DNA of 64,000 nucleotides from Acuticoccus mangrovi (GTDB taxonomy: Bacteria > Pseudomonadota > Alphaproteobacteria > Rhizobiales > Amorphaceae). A program made the position numbers and the translations under genes. The stretch covers positions 1 through 64,000 of the forward strand of contig NZ_JAEKJA010000021.1 of NCBI RefSeq assembly GCF_016411865.1, written 5' to 3'. Below are positions 15,969 to 25,136 of this stretch, piece by piece; position 1 is the first letter of the stretch; each line of letters begins with the position of its first letter. The notes beneath the pieces are model-generated. The model worked only from the letters and a program-made list of their open reading frames with translations, made no database searches and had not been told where the DNA came from.

Positions 15969-16967
15969 ATGATGCGCCTCCTGCGCTTTCGCGACCTCGA
16001 ATATTTCATCGCGATCGCCGAGAACGGCTCCTTCTCTCGGGCTGCCGAGGCGTGCGGCATCTCCCAGCCCACGCTGTCGGCCCAGGTGCGGCGGATGGAG
16101 GAGCTGCTCGGGCTGACGCTCGTGGAGCGGCGCCACGGCCGGGTGACGCTGACCCCGGAGGGAAGCGAGATTCTGTCGGCGGCGCGCGAGATCATGGAGG
16201 CCTTCTACCGCGTTCAGCGCACCACGAGCGGCGACGGGCTGCTGCTCGGCCGGCCGATCCGCTTCGGCGTGCTGCCGACCATCGCGCCTTATTTCGCGCC
16301 GCGTTTCCTGAAGCTCCTCGAGCCGCTCAACCGCGACGCGCCGATCGACTTCGTGGAGGACCGCAGCGACACGCTGGAGGCCGCCGTCAACGCCGACACG
16401 CTCGACTTCGCGATCACCGCCACCTTGCCGCGGGTGACCTCGCTGACGGCGATCCCCCTCATCGACGAGCGCCTGGTGGTGGTCAGCGCCGAGCCGCTGC
16501 CCGAGGCGGTCGCCATCGACGATCTGCAGCGGCCGGTGCTTCTGATGCAGGAGGGGCACTGCTTCCGTGAGGTGGTGTCGGACGCGATCCGCCGCGCCCA
16601 CCAGCGCTGCGGCTCCGACATCCGGACGCGCATCGGCCCGTCCTCCTTCGCGACCCTCCTCAGCCTGGTGCGCTCCGGCCACGGCGACACGGTGCTGCCC
16701 GAGCCCTACGTGCGCGGCAGCTTCCACGCGATGGACGGGCTGTCGGTGAGCCTGATGGAGCCGCGCGACGAGGGGCGCCAGCTGCAGCTCGTGGTGCGCG
16801 CCGGGCGCGAGCGCTATCGCGACGTCGCCCGTCTCGTGGCCGCCGCCCGCAACGCGCTCGCCGACGCGGCCGGCGCCTCCGTCGACGACCTCGACGAGCT
16901 CGGGACGTCCGTGCCCCACGTGACGCCGCCGATCGCCCACCGTGTCGAGGACCGGGCCACCCGATGA
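15969..16967 (+). CDS. LysR-family transcriptional regulator, OxyR-like
   Basis: A 332-residue regulator with an N-terminal winged helix (about residues 6-65, GSFSRAAEACGISQPTLSAQVRRMEELLG) and a periplasmic-binding-like effector domain. Residues 193-200 (MQEGHCFR) match the peroxidatic-cysteine loop of OxyR, and a second cysteine occurs at 214, 16 residues later; in E. coli OxyR the spacing is nine. This suggests a peroxide- or thiol-responsive regulator, but the altered spacing leaves the disulfide mechanism uncertain. Two ATGs in tandem (15969, 15972) are possible starts. It is coupled by ATGA to the glycosyltransferase gene and divergent from the VOC gene. Confidence 0.88.
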   Translation: MMRLLRFRDLEYFIAIAENGSFSRAAEACGISQPTLSAQVRRMEELLGLTLVERRHGRVTLTPEGSEILSAAREIMEAFYRVQRTTSGDGLLLGRPIRFGVLPTIAPYFAPRFLKLLEPLNRDAPIDFVEDRSDTLEAAVNADTLDFAITATLPRVTSLTAIPLIDERLVVVSAEPLPEAVAIDDLQRPVLLMQEGHCFREVVSDAIRRAHQRCGSDIRTRIGPSSFATLLSLVRSGHGDTVLPEPYVRGSFHAMDGLSVSLMEPRDEGRQLQLVVRAGRERYRDVARLVAAARNALADAAGASVDDLDELGTSVPHVTPPIAHRVEDRATR

Positions 16968-17896
16968 GCCCCACCGCCTACATCGTCGGCGGCTACATTC
17001 CCAACGGCGGGACCTACATGGCCTACGACATCGGCCGGATCCTGCACGAGCACTTCGGGCATGCGGTGACGGTCGTCGCGACGTCGGACCACGGGCCGGA
17101 CAACGGCATCTTCCGCTACAAATATCCGTTTCCCACCCTCGGCATCGAGGCGATGCTCGCCGCCGCCACCGCGGCCGACGTGCTCGTGTGCAATCCGTCC
17201 TTTTCCAACAACGCCTTCGGCCTGCGCTTTCCCGGCCGCAAGATCATGTACGTTCAGGACTTCAAGACCTTCGCCACGCTGGACATCTACTTCGACCACT
17301 ATGTGAGCGTGAGCGGCACGGTGCAGGACTTCCTGCGGCGCGTCTACGGGCTGCGCACACCGGTCATTCCGGCCTTCGTGCTGGCGCCGGACGCGCCGCC
17401 GCGGCCGTTCGCCGAGCGGCCGGCACGTGAGGTGCTGGTGCACGTCAAGGGCAAGGATCTCCTGAGCCGGGGGATCGGCGAGCGCGTCGCCGACGCCGTG
17501 CGGGCGCGCGATCCGTCCATCGAGCTGGTGCCGCTCCATTTTGCGACGAAGGTGCCGCATGCGCGCGTCCTGGAGCGGCTCGGCGAGGTGCGCACCCTGT
17601 TGTCGCTGGTGCCGGCGGAGGGGTTCGGCCTCACGCCGCTGGAGGCGATGGGGGCGGGCACCCTCGTGTGCGGCGTCGACGGGATCGCGGGGCGCGAATA
17701 TATGCGCCCCGGCCGCAACTGCCTCGTCACCCGCTACGGCCCGATCGAGGCGATCGCCGACACGGTGCTCGCGGCCGTCGCCGATCCCGCCCGCGCCGAG
17801 GCGATCGCCGCGCGCGGCGCCCGCACCGCCCGCGACTACGGCCCCGATCGCTTCGAGGTCCACTGGCGCAAGGCCCTTACCGCGATGCTGCGATAG
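16964..17896 (+). CDS. Glycosyltransferase family protein (GT4-like fold)
   Basis: A 310-residue probable cytoplasmic enzyme. The N-terminal half starts with a Rossmann-like strand (TAYIVGGYIPNGGTYMAY). The C-terminal half has the donor-binding pattern of GT-B enzymes: LLSLVPAEGFGLTPLEAMGAGTLV, where E-x7-E binds the nucleotide sugar. Acceptor and product are unknown. The start overlaps the stop of the OxyR-like gene. No other polysaccharide genes are adjacent. Confidence 0.8.
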   Translation: MSPTAYIVGGYIPNGGTYMAYDIGRILHEHFGHAVTVVATSDHGPDNGIFRYKYPFPTLGIEAMLAAATAADVLVCNPSFSNNAFGLRFPGRKIMYVQDFKTFATLDIYFDHYVSVSGTVQDFLRRVYGLRTPVIPAFVLAPDAPPRPFAERPAREVLVHVKGKDLLSRGIGERVADAVRARDPSIELVPLHFATKVPHARVLERLGEVRTLLSLVPAEGFGLTPLEAMGAGTLVCGVDGIAGREYMRPGRNCLVTRYGPIEAIADTVLAAVADPARAEAIAARGARTARDYGPDRFEVHWRKALTAMLR

Positions 17897-17917
17897 CGGG
17901 CCCCGCTTCGGCGGCGG

Positions 17918-18415
17918 CTATCGGTGCAGGACGATCAGCCCCAACATGTGGAACTCGTCCATCCGGTGCGCGCTCGCGAGCTCGTCGATCGACTGGTCGG
18001 GCGTCGCGCTGATGCCGTGCGCCGCGAGCCGCTGCAACAGCTCGTCGGGCTCGACGCGGGTGAGCGCGGCGAGGACGGACAGGGGCGCTTCGAGGAGGGC
18101 CTCGGCGAGCGGCCACTTCAGTTGCGGCGCGGTGATCTGCCCGAACGAGATGGTGGAGGCGAGGAGGACGGCGGCGAAGAGGGCGACGCTCGCCCGGCCC
18201 CACGTGGATCTGAGGTGGAACTTGAGGGGGCGGACGTTCACCGCGATGTGGGCGCCCGCGCCCAGCAGGAAGAGCCACGAGAACCACTCGTGGACGAAGG
18301 TGACGTAGCCGGGCACGACGTCGAAGAACATCAGGACGCCCGTCGCCGCCATCAGGATGAACGAGCCGAGGGTGAGCGGCGTCGCCCAGGTGCGCATCGT
18401 GAACGCCTTCGCCAT
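17918..18415 (-). CDS. DUF4405 domain-containing membrane protein
   Basis: A 165-residue membrane protein. Three hydrophobic segments (about residues 10-30, 40-57 and 75-95) with conserved histidines (VHEWFSW, GAHIAVN) resemble DUF4405, a heme-cytochrome-b-like fold. The C-terminal 60 residues look soluble. The start at 18415 (MAKAFTM) is preferred because GAGG lies eight bases upstream; an ATG at 18433 overlapping the monooxygenase stop is an alternative. It probably shares the transcript of the MarR-controlled monooxygenase. Function unknown; a membrane redox role is inference. Confidence 0.8.
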   Translation of the reverse strand: MAKAFTMRTWATPLTLGSFILMAATGVLMFFDVVPGYVTFVHEWFSWLFLLGAGAHIAVNVRPLKFHLRSTWGRASVALFAAVLLASTISFGQITAPQLKWPLAEALLEAPLSVLAALTRVEPDELLQRLAAHGISATPDQSIDELASAHRMDEFHMLGLIVLHR

Positions 18416-18425
18416 GATGGGGACC

Positions 18426-19970
18426 TCAGCCATGAGGAGAGACCTCGGTGGTGGTGACGGGGCGCGCCGGATGCGCGACGACGCCGAGGGCCGGGAAATA
18501 GGCGTCGAGCGCGGCGGTGTCGTCGGCGCCGAGGATCGCGCCGACATAGCCGTCGGGGCGGACGAGGGCGCACTCGCCCGGCGCGAGCCCATAGGCGGCG
18601 GCGATGTCGCCGGAGGTGTCGAGGATGTCGCCGGCGGGGCCGATCACGTGGATGTGGAGGTTCGCGCGCGGGGCGATCGCGCCGTGTCCGCCCGCCTGGA
18701 CGAGGAGCGTCCAGTGCGGTCCCTTGAAGAGGTGGAACAGTCGCGAGGGCTGGCCCGCGGCGCCGTGGAGGCGGGCGTCGGGCGCGCGATCGCCCGCCCG
18801 CAGCCCGCGCCGGCGGTCCAGCGCCTCGACGGTGAGGGGGGAGCCGCGATAGCCGATGTCGAGCTGGCGCACCTCGCGCCCCCGCCGCATCGCGCCCTGC
18901 GTCTGCGCATCGAGCAATCTGGTCGCGAGGCGCAGCATGTCCTCAGCCACGGGGCGGCGCTCGGCCTCGTAGGTCGCGAGGATGTCGTCCCCGGCGCCGG
19001 CGATGACGGCGGCGAGCTTAAAGCCGAGATTGTAGGCGTCCTGCACGCTGGTGTTGAGGCCCTGCCCGCCGGTCGGCGGGTGCACGTGGGCGGCGTCGCC
19101 GACGAGGAGGACGCGTCCCGCACGATAGCGCTCGGCGAGGCGGGCGCTCATCTCGTAGGCCGACGCCCAGGCGACCGATCGGACGGCGATGTCGTCGCGG
19201 CCGGTGCGCCGCGCGAGGAGGGCCGTCAGCCCCGTGGCGGTGAGGTCGACGTCGCCGTCCATCGGCACCGGGCCCTGGATCTGAAAGAGGTCGGTGCCGG
19301 CGAGTGGGGTGATCGAGACCTGCTCGCTCATCGCGCCGCCGCGGGCGAAGCGGTGCGCGAGGCCGCGCGAGAGGCCCTCGAGGGCGACGTCGGCGACGAT
19401 GGCGCGAACCCCGAGCGTGTGGCCCGGAAAGGCGATGCCGAGGGCATGGCGCACGAAGCTGCGCCCGCCGTCGGCGCCGATCAGCCAGCCGACGCGGAGG
19501 GTTTCGGTGCCTTCGGCGGACGTGATGCGGGCGGTGACGCCGTCCCCGTCCTGCTCGAAGCCGACGAGCGTGCGGCCGGCCTCCACGTCGACGCCGAATT
19601 CGCTCAGGCGATCGCGCAGCAGGCGCTCGGTCACGAACTGCGGCACCATCAGCGGCATCTGGTAGGGCTCGGCCGGCGTCGGCTCGGCGGGCTCGGCCAT
19701 CGCGGCGTCGGTGACACTGCCATCGTCGTGATAGGTGCGCTGGGGCGGGTAGCGGCCGCCGGCGGCCACGGCTTTGTCGAGCACGCCGAGATCCTCGAAG
19801 ATCTCCTGGGTCCTCGGCTGGATGCCCTTGCCGCGCGAGCCGGGGAAGGGATCCGCGGCCTTGTCGATCAGCCGGAAGGATATGCCGCGACGCGCGAGGT
19901 CGATCGCCAGCGTGAGGCCGGCCGCACCCGCGCCGCAGATGAGTACATCCGCGGCAAGACGATTTGTCAT
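18426..19970 (-). CDS. FAD-dependent aromatic-ring monooxygenase (PheA/TfdB family)
   Basis: A 514-residue class A flavoprotein monooxygenase. It has the N-terminal dinucleotide fold VLICGAGAAGLTLAIDLARRG (about residues 9-29), the DG motif in GWLIGADGGRS, and the FAD ribityl motif VLLVGDAAHVHPPTGGQGLN. A thioredoxin-like C-terminal domain (about 400-510) is typical of the family. It likely hydroxylates a phenolic or polyketide-like aromatic with NAD(P)H and O2; the substrate is unknown. GGAGG lies six bases upstream of 19970. The gene is divergent from a MarR gene with a duplicated operator between them, so induction by the substrate is likely. Confidence 0.92.
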   Translation of the reverse strand: MTNRLAADVLICGAGAAGLTLAIDLARRGISFRLIDKAADPFPGSRGKGIQPRTQEIFEDLGVLDKAVAAGGRYPPQRTYHDDGSVTDAAMAEPAEPTPAEPYQMPLMVPQFVTERLLRDRLSEFGVDVEAGRTLVGFEQDGDGVTARITSAEGTETLRVGWLIGADGGRSFVRHALGIAFPGHTLGVRAIVADVALEGLSRGLAHRFARGGAMSEQVSITPLAGTDLFQIQGPVPMDGDVDLTATGLTALLARRTGRDDIAVRSVAWASAYEMSARLAERYRAGRVLLVGDAAHVHPPTGGQGLNTSVQDAYNLGFKLAAVIAGAGDDILATYEAERRPVAEDMLRLATRLLDAQTQGAMRRGREVRQLDIGYRGSPLTVEALDRRRGLRAGDRAPDARLHGAAGQPSRLFHLFKGPHWTLLVQAGGHGAIAPRANLHIHVIGPAGDILDTSGDIAAAYGLAPGECALVRPDGYVGAILGADDTAALDAYFPALGVVAHPARPVTTTEVSPHG

Positions 19971-19979
19971 TGCTGCCTC

Positions 19980-20050
19980 CATATGTGTATTATGCACGTA
20001 ATAGGAGCCGAGGCATGTCGTCAACAAAAAACGTGCATAATACACATATG
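19980..20050. promoter_or_regulatory. Paired MarR-type operators (perfect 20-bp inverted repeat)
   Basis: The 20 bases at 19980-19999 (CATATGTGTATTATGCACGT) and their exact reverse complement at 20031-20050 are separated by 31 bp. Each arm holds a quasi-palindrome GTGYAT-N-ATRCAC of the size bound by MarR dimers. Centre-to-centre distance is 51 bp, close to five helical turns. The pair lies between the divergent monooxygenase and marR genes; the second arm overlaps the beginning of the marR reading frame. Confidence 0.85.
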
Positions 20051-20512
20051 AGCCCGATGATGCGTGACCTGCACGGCGCGCTGATCGAGATCGTCAGCGT
20101 CATGAATCGGCCGCAGCGGGACGAGGAGCTGGTGCGCGAGGCCGGCGTGTCGCTGGATCGCGCGTTGTTTCGGCTGTTGGTGGCGGTGGAGCGGCTCGGT
20201 CCGATCGGCGTCGTCGAGCTCGCCGACCGGTTGGGTGTCGACCACACCACCGTCAGCCGGCAGATTGCCAAGCTCGACGGTCTCGGCCTCGTCTCCCGGC
20301 AGGGCAATCCGGCCGACCGCCGGGTCCGCGAGGCCGTGGTCACCGAGGCGGGGAAGGCGATGACGGACAAGATCGACGCGGCGCGCGAGCGGATGAGCCG
20401 GGCGATCTTCGAGACCTGGAAGGACGAGGACGTCGCCGATCTCGTCCGCCTGATGTGCCGCTTCGCCGAAGCCTTCAGGGACGGGCCGAAAGAGGGCGGC
20501 GGCGAAGGGTAG
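20015..20512 (+). CDS. MarR-family transcriptional regulator
   Basis: A 165-residue dimeric winged-helix repressor. The DNA-binding part is IGVVELADRLGVDHTTVSRQIAKLDGLGLVSRQGNPADRR, with the wing DRR. The start at 20015 is preferred because AGGAG lies seven bases upstream; an ATG at 20048 has no ribosome site but would give the more usual N-terminus. It most likely represses the divergent monooxygenase and itself through the two operator arms. The LysE exporter gene follows after 10 bases in the same direction and may be co-regulated. Confidence 0.9.
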   Translation: MSSTKNVHNTHMSPMMRDLHGALIEIVSVMNRPQRDEELVREAGVSLDRALFRLLVAVERLGPIGVVELADRLGVDHTTVSRQIAKLDGLGLVSRQGNPADRRVREAVVTEAGKAMTDKIDAARERMSRAIFETWKDEDVADLVRLMCRFAEAFRDGPKEGGGEG

Positions 20513-20522
20513 GGGAGACAGA

Positions 20523-21137
20523 ATGGTCGATCTGTCGGACATCGTGTCCGTCGCCGCCGCGTTCTTCGTGGTGACGGTCTCGCCGGGGCCGGCGAACGTC
20601 GCCGTCGCCACCGTGGCGATGGGCTCGGGGCGCCGCGACGGGTTCCTCTTCGGCGTCGGACTGTCGGTCGGGCTCGCCGTCTGGGGCGTCGTCGCGGCGA
20701 CCGGGCTCGGCGCGCTGCTCCACGGGGCGACGGCGCTTCTGACGGTGCTGAAGCTCGGCGGCGGGCTCTATCTGCTGTGGCTCGCGGTTCAGTCCGGCCG
20801 CGCGGCGCTGAGGGCGGGGGACGCGCCGGCAGCGGCGCCGCGGCGGGGCTTCCGGCACGGGCTGGTGCTCAATCTTTCCAATCCGAAGGCGGTCGTCGCG
20901 TGGATGGCGGCGCTTTCGATGGGGCTCGGGGCGGGCGACAGCGCGCTTCAGGTGGCGGTCGCGACGCTCGTCTGCGCCGCGCTGGGGTTCGTGAACTACA
21001 CGGGCTATGCGCTCGCCTTTTCGCTGCCCGGCGTGATGGCCGGATATCGGCGCCTGCGCCGATCGATCGACGGGCTGGTCGCCGCGCTGTTCGCGGCCGC
21101 GGGCGTCGGCCTCATCCGGTCCGCCTTGGCGCGCTGA
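20523..21137 (+). CDS. LysE/RhtB-family exporter
   Basis: A 204-residue inner-membrane exporter with about six helices. The N-terminal VTVSPGPANVAVATVAMGSGRRDG matches the conserved SPGPN region of LysE/RhtB proteins, and LNLSNPKAVVAWMAAL is the second family motif. Such proteins export amino acids or related small molecules. Placement just behind the MarR gene suggests export linked to the monooxygenase pathway, which is inference. Confidence 0.9.
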   Translation: MVDLSDIVSVAAAFFVVTVSPGPANVAVATVAMGSGRRDGFLFGVGLSVGLAVWGVVAATGLGALLHGATALLTVLKLGGGLYLLWLAVQSGRAALRAGDAPAAAPRRGFRHGLVLNLSNPKAVVAWMAALSMGLGAGDSALQVAVATLVCAALGFVNYTGYALAFSLPGVMAGYRRLRRSIDGLVAALFAAAGVGLIRSALAR

Positions 21138-21412
21138 GCCGCGCAGCCGGGCGGCGGCATCGCGCCGCTGGCCCGCCGTCCGGCTTGCCAGGGCGGCCCA
21201 TTTTGTATTTACATATATGAGGTATTCACAAGCATGCGACGGTCGATCGGCCGCGCCGCTCAACGGCGGATTCCTGCATGGATGCGATCCATCGCCCGGG
21301 CGTCATCGCGTGGCGGACGCCCCCTGCCATCGCCCGCGCGGCCCCTTCCGGCGCGCCGTCGACGGGCGCGCCGTCCTCCCCATTCTCCGAGCAGCGATAG
21401 GCAGGATCTCAG

Positions 21413-22768
21413 ATGGTGAAAGACGGAAAGATGTCGCTCGCGCTGTTGGCGCTGGTGAACGGCCATCACAGCGCCGGCTGGCGCAACACGGCGAGCGACA
21501 CCGACACCGCGACCGACATCGACTATTTCACCTACCTGGCGCAGCGGGCCGAGCGGGCGAAGTTCGACCTCTTCTTCATCGCCGACACGCCGGGTGCGCG
21601 CATCGACCACCTCGACGCCTATTCCCGTGGCCCGAACTACATGAACTGCCTGGAGCCGACGACGCTGCTGTCGGCGCTCGCGCGCGGCACCGAGCGGATC
21701 GGCCTCGGCGGCACCGCCTCGACGAGCTTCTACGAGCCGTTCAACCTCGCCCGCCTGTTCGCCTCGCTCGATCACATCAGCCATGGGCGGGCGGCCTGGA
21801 ACGTGGTGACGTCGAGCAACGACCACGCCGCGCGCGCCTTCGGCCACGCCAAGCTGCCGCCGCACGCGGAGCGCTATGCGCGGGCCAAGGAGTTCGTGGA
21901 GATCGTGCGGGCGCTCTGGGACACCTACGAGGACGACGCCATCCGCTTCGACAAGGCGACGGGCGAGTATTTCGATCCGGCGAAGTTCCACCCGATCGAT
22001 CACGAGGGCGCCTTCTTCAAGGTCCGCGGCGCGCTCAACATCGCGCGGCCGCCGCAGGGCCAGCCCGTCATCATCCAGGCGGGGGCGTCCAACGCCGGCC
22101 GCGAGCTCGCCGCCGAAACCGCCGACCTGGTGTTCAACTCCGACGACACGTTCGAGGAGGCGAAGGCCTACTACGACGACGTGCGGGCGCGCGTGGCGCG
22201 GTTCGGCCGCGACCCGTCGACGCTGAAGGTGCTGGCCGGCTTCGCCCCGGTGTGGGGCGAGAGCAAGTGGGAGGCGGAGGACAAGCACCGCACGCTGCAG
22301 GAGCTGGTCACCCCGATGGTGGGCAAGCAGCGGGTCGGCCAGGACCTCGAGGCGGACCTTTCCGGCCTCGATCCCGATCAGCCGGTGCCGCTCGACATCA
22401 TCCCCGCCTCGGCCAACCAGCACACCCGCTACTTCGAGCAGCTCGTGCACATGATCAAGCACGAGCGGCTGACCCTGCGCCAGCTCTGGCAGCGTTACGA
22501 GCGCGGCAACAAGCGCGTGCTCGGCACCGCCAAGGACATCGCCGACGTGATGGAGGAGTGGTTCGCTGGCAAGGCCTGCGACGGCTTCATGGTGATCTGT
22601 CCGCAGCTTCCGGTGGGCATCGAGGAGTTCGCCGACCACGTGGTGCCCGAGCTGCAGCGTCGCGGCCTCTACCGCGAGGACTATAGCGGGACGACGCTGC
22701 GCGACCATCTCGGCCTCGCGCGGCCGCAGAGCCGCTACGCGAGGACGGCCGAGCCGGCGATGGGCTGA
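21413..22768 (+). CDS. LLM-class flavin-dependent oxidoreductase (NtaA/SnaA/DszA monooxygenase family)
   Basis: A 451-residue TIM-barrel FMNH2-dependent monooxygenase. Family features include GWRNTASDTDTATDIDYF near residue 25, FFIADTPG, LEPTTLLSALARGTERIGLGGTASTSF, and GRAAWNVVTSSND. Members oxidise chelators, dibenzothiophene sulfone or alkyl compounds using flavin supplied by a separate reductase; none is encoded next to it. Substrate unknown. AGGA upstream supports 21413. The preceding 275 bases (21138-21412) contain only a short AT-rich patch near 21200-21235. Confidence 0.92.
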   Translation: MVKDGKMSLALLALVNGHHSAGWRNTASDTDTATDIDYFTYLAQRAERAKFDLFFIADTPGARIDHLDAYSRGPNYMNCLEPTTLLSALARGTERIGLGGTASTSFYEPFNLARLFASLDHISHGRAAWNVVTSSNDHAARAFGHAKLPPHAERYARAKEFVEIVRALWDTYEDDAIRFDKATGEYFDPAKFHPIDHEGAFFKVRGALNIARPPQGQPVIIQAGASNAGRELAAETADLVFNSDDTFEEAKAYYDDVRARVARFGRDPSTLKVLAGFAPVWGESKWEAEDKHRTLQELVTPMVGKQRVGQDLEADLSGLDPDQPVPLDIIPASANQHTRYFEQLVHMIKHERLTLRQLWQRYERGNKRVLGTAKDIADVMEEWFAGKACDGFMVICPQLPVGIEEFADHVVPELQRRGLYREDYSGTTLRDHLGLARPQSRYARTAEPAMG

Positions 22769-22812
22769 CGGTGGCCCGCCGCCGGTCGGAGTGTCGCGGA
22801 CGTCCCGGCCGG

Positions 22813-24054
22813 TCAGCCGAGGAGGTCGCGCGCGATGATGGTCCGCTGGATCTCCGAGGAGCCTTCGTAGATCCGCAGGATGCGCGCGTCGCGCACCAGG
22901 CGCTCGACGCCGAGCGCGGCGGTGTAGCCGTAGCCGCCGTGGATCTGCTGCGCCGCGTCGACGATGCGCCCCACCGCCTCCGCGGCGAAGAGCTTGGCGT
23001 GCGCCGCCTCGCGGGTGAAGCGGGCGCCGGCGGCGCGCAGCCGCGCCGCGTTGAGGCCGAGGAGGCGTGCCGCCTCGAGTGCGGTCGCCATGTCGGCGAG
23101 CATCCACTGGAGGCCCTGGAAGTGGGCGATCGGCCGGCCGCCGATCTCGCGCGCCTTCATCCAGTCCCGCGCCGCGCCGAGGCCCGCGCGGGCGATCCCG
23201 GTGGCGGCGGCGCAGACCTCCACGCGGCCGTTGTCGAGCACCTTCATGGCGGTGGCGAAGCCCTTGCCCTCGGGGCCGAGCCGATCCCTTTCGGGCACGA
23301 CGACCGCGTCGAGCGAGACCTCGAAGATGTGTCCGCCGCGGATACCCATGGTCGGCTCGGCCGGACCGCAGCGCACGCCCGGCGCCTCGCGCGGCACGAC
23401 GAAGGCGGAGATCCCCCGCGCGCCGGCCGCGGGGTCGGTGACGGCGAACACGATGATGAAATTCGCGGCACCGGCGTTGGAAATGAAGTGCTTCGTGCCG
23501 GTGAGGACGTAGTCGCCGCCGTGGCGGCGCGCCCGCGTCGTCATGTCGGCGGGGTTGGAGCCGGCCTGCGGCTCGGTGAGGGCGAACGCGCCGAGGAGGG
23601 TGCCCGCGGCCGCGCCGGGCAGCCAGCGGGCGCGCTGGGCGTCGTCGCCGCCGAGGAGGATCGCGTCGGTGGCGAGATAGTGCGCCGTCAGCATGGAGCA
23701 GGTCGAGGCGCAGGCCGCCGCCACCTCCTCCACCGCCAGATAGAGGGCGAGCGGGGAGGCGCCCGCTCCGCCCCATGCCTCGGGCAGGTTGAGGCCGGCG
23801 AGGCCGATCGCGCCGAGCGCCGGCCAGTGGCAGCCGGCGAAGGCGGCGTCGCGGTCGATCCGCGCCGCCTCGGGCGCCAGCACGTCGCCGGCGAAGCGGG
23901 CGATGTGTCGCGCCATCGCGTGGTCGTCTTCCGTGGCGAACGGGGTCGCGCCGGGCGGCATCTCGAAAGTGTTGAACACGGGCGGGGCCTGAGCATCTGC
24001 GGTCGGCCCGAACATTGCAGAGGGCGGGTATCCGAAAAAATACTCGTTGGTCAT
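22813..24054 (-). CDS. Acyl-CoA dehydrogenase family protein
   Basis: A 413-residue FAD enzyme. LTEPQAGSNPADMTTRA binds flavin and substrate. The catalytic glutamate is in the C-terminal YEGSSEIQRTIIARDLLG, and IHGGYGYTAALGVERLVRDA is typical. It would oxidise an acyl-CoA to the enoyl-CoA, passing electrons to ETF. The N-terminal 30 residues before the conserved domain are unusual, so an internal start is possible. Only 17 bases separate it from the divergent LysR gene, which probably controls it. Confidence 0.92.
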   Translation of the reverse strand: MTNEYFFGYPPSAMFGPTADAQAPPVFNTFEMPPGATPFATEDDHAMARHIARFAGDVLAPEAARIDRDAAFAGCHWPALGAIGLAGLNLPEAWGGAGASPLALYLAVEEVAAACASTCSMLTAHYLATDAILLGGDDAQRARWLPGAAAGTLLGAFALTEPQAGSNPADMTTRARRHGGDYVLTGTKHFISNAGAANFIIVFAVTDPAAGARGISAFVVPREAPGVRCGPAEPTMGIRGGHIFEVSLDAVVVPERDRLGPEGKGFATAMKVLDNGRVEVCAAATGIARAGLGAARDWMKAREIGGRPIAHFQGLQWMLADMATALEAARLLGLNAARLRAAGARFTREAAHAKLFAAEAVGRIVDAAQQIHGGYGYTAALGVERLVRDARILRIYEGSSEIQRTIIARDLLG

Positions 24055-24071
24055 AGGGCGTATAGGGCTCG

Positions 24072-25019
24072 ATGATACGCTTCACATTCCGGCAGCTCTC
24101 CTACTTCGTCGCCGCGGCCGAGACCGGCTCGACGCTGAAGGCCGCCCAGCGGCTGAGCGTCAGCCAGCCCGCGGTGTCCGTCGCGATCAGCCAGCTCGAG
24201 GAGCTGTTCGAGCAGAAATTGTTCATCCGCCGGCACAGCCAGGGGATGGAGCTGACGCTCTACGGCCAGCGCAAGCTCGTCGCCGCCCGCCACCTCCTCG
24301 CCCAGGCGAACGCGTTCGGCCAGCTCGACATCGACGGGGCGGTGTCCGGCGCGCTCGAGATCGGCGTGTTCTCCACCCTCGCGCCCGCCTTCGCGCCGGG
24401 GTTGCTCGCCGCGTTCGCCAAGGCCCACCCGGGCGTGCGGGTGACGATGCGCGAGGAGGACCTCGACGGGGTCAAGAAGTCGCTGATGAGCGGCCGGGTC
24501 GAGCTGGCGCTCCTCTACGAGCTCGAATCGAGTGACGAGCTGACCCGCATCCCGCTCGCCGACTTCCATCCCTACGCCCTGTTGCCGGCCGGTCACCCGC
24601 TCGCCGCGCAGGACAAGGTGAGCCTGCGCGACCTCGCCAAGGAGACCTTCCTCCTCATCGATCTGCCGCAGAGCCGGGACTATTTCATCTCCCTCTTCCG
24701 CCAGGTGGACGCGATGCCGGCGAAGGTGCTGCCCTGCACCTCGATCGAGACGCTGCGCGGGATGGTCGCCAACAATTTCGGCGTGTCGGTCCTCGTGACC
24801 CGCCCGCCGTGCAACATCAGCAACGACGGGATGCCGCTCGTCTCGCGCACGCTGCGCGAGGCCGTACCGCCCCAGCGCGCGATCATCGCCACCTCGGCGA
24901 ACGTGTTGCCGACGCCGGCCGCGCAGGCCTTCATCGAGGTGGCGAAGACCTGGCTGCCGGCCCGCGCGCACGAGCTCGCGACGGTCCAGCCGCTCGCCTA
25001 CGCGATGGCGGCTGAATAA
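24072..25019 (+). CDS. LysR-family transcriptional regulator
   Basis: A 315-residue regulator. The winged helix covers residues 1-60 (LSYFVAAAETGSTLKAAQRLSVSQPAVSVAISQLEELF), followed by a two-lobed effector domain. Divergent orientation with almost no spacer to the acyl-CoA dehydrogenase suggests that it regulates that gene, and perhaps the hutU operon behind it. The inducer is unknown. Confidence 0.92.
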   Translation: MIRFTFRQLSYFVAAAETGSTLKAAQRLSVSQPAVSVAISQLEELFEQKLFIRRHSQGMELTLYGQRKLVAARHLLAQANAFGQLDIDGAVSGALEIGVFSTLAPAFAPGLLAAFAKAHPGVRVTMREEDLDGVKKSLMSGRVELALLYELESSDELTRIPLADFHPYALLPAGHPLAAQDKVSLRDLAKETFLLIDLPQSRDYFISLFRQVDAMPAKVLPCTSIETLRGMVANNFGVSVLVTRPPCNISNDGMPLVSRTLREAVPPQRAIIATSANVLPTPAAQAFIEVAKTWLPARAHELATVQPLAYAMAAE

Positions 25020-25136
25020 GGATCGTTCATCCTCCCTATCGAAAATCATTAGTTCTGCTTAGGCCGCTTCGCTCCTACCGTCTGGCCGGCTCGCCGCGCG
25101 GTGTCGTCGCCGCCGGCGGATGGAAGCGGAGGGCCG

